Below, piece after piece: positions 12,692-12,717 of a stretch of 12,717 bases of DNA. Every line of letters starts with the position of its first letter. Positions within the stretch are counted from its first letter, which is position 1. The stretch is from Desulfobacteraceae bacterium (GTDB taxonomy: Bacteria; Desulfobacterota; Desulfobacteria; Desulfobacterales; Desulfobacteraceae): positions 1-12,717 of the forward strand of contig WFQS01000585.1 of assembly GCA_015486915.1 (NCBI GenBank), given 5' to 3'. The notes beneath the pieces are model-generated. The model worked only from the letters and a program-made list of their open reading frames with translations, searched no databases and was not told the DNA's origin. Position numbers and translations under genes: made by a program.

Positions 12692-12717
12692 CAGCCATTT
12701 TTTAATAAATCTTATCC

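Noticed and set aside
1..12717. tRNA or rRNA genes
   Set aside because: No cloverleaf with a GTTCGA-type T-loop and no rRNA segments were recognised on either strand by eye.

Overview
The window is a dissimilatory sulfite reductase (dsr) locus from an AT-rich sulfate-reducing bacterium. It is most likely a member of the Desulfobacterota, order Desulfobacterales (Desulfobacter, Desulfobacula or Desulfobacterium-like). This rests on a gene order of dsrA-dsrB-dsrD-dsrN (cobB/cbiA-like), a periplasmic tetraheme cytochrome c3 next to it, and reductive-type DsrAB with DsrD. The species assignment is inference; no search was run.

Left part (1-4.8 kb): the 3' end of rsmE; a small exported lytic transglycosylase; galU (minus strand); a YkgJ-type cysteine-cluster protein; and dapA (minus strand). 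Two inverted copies of a 162/163-bp palindromic repeat (802-963 and 4618-4780) bracket the galU-ykgJ-dapA segment.

Middle (4.8-7.2 kb): a long intergenic region with a strong sigma70-type promoter at 5024-5052, then two abutting genes. The first encodes a TPR protein. The second encodes a protein of unknown function that I tentatively read as a degenerate kinase-like (APH-fold) protein. They end directly upstream of the dsr promoter.

Right part (7.2-12.7 kb): a near-consensus promoter (7181-7209), a roughly 260-nt leader with alternative base pairing, then dsrA, dsrB, a hairpin, dsrD, a long imperfect palindrome, dsrN and a strong bidirectional terminator. A tetraheme cytochrome c3 gene converges from the other strand. 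Together these genes make the siroheme/Fe-S sulfite reductase (DsrAB), its small activator (DsrD) and a probable siroheme amidase (DsrN). The cytochrome is a periplasmic electron carrier.

The most unusual signal is not a gene. It is a dispersed, structured short repeat, core TATAAC-NNC-ATGAGGC, seen seven times on both strands. Its full form is about 60-65 bp and its stems carry compensatory base changes. Two of its copies supply the C-terminal codons and stop codon of dsrN. The 162-bp element likewise supplies the last codons of the lytic transglycosylase. Both repeat families look like non-autonomous elements that have shaped gene ends here.
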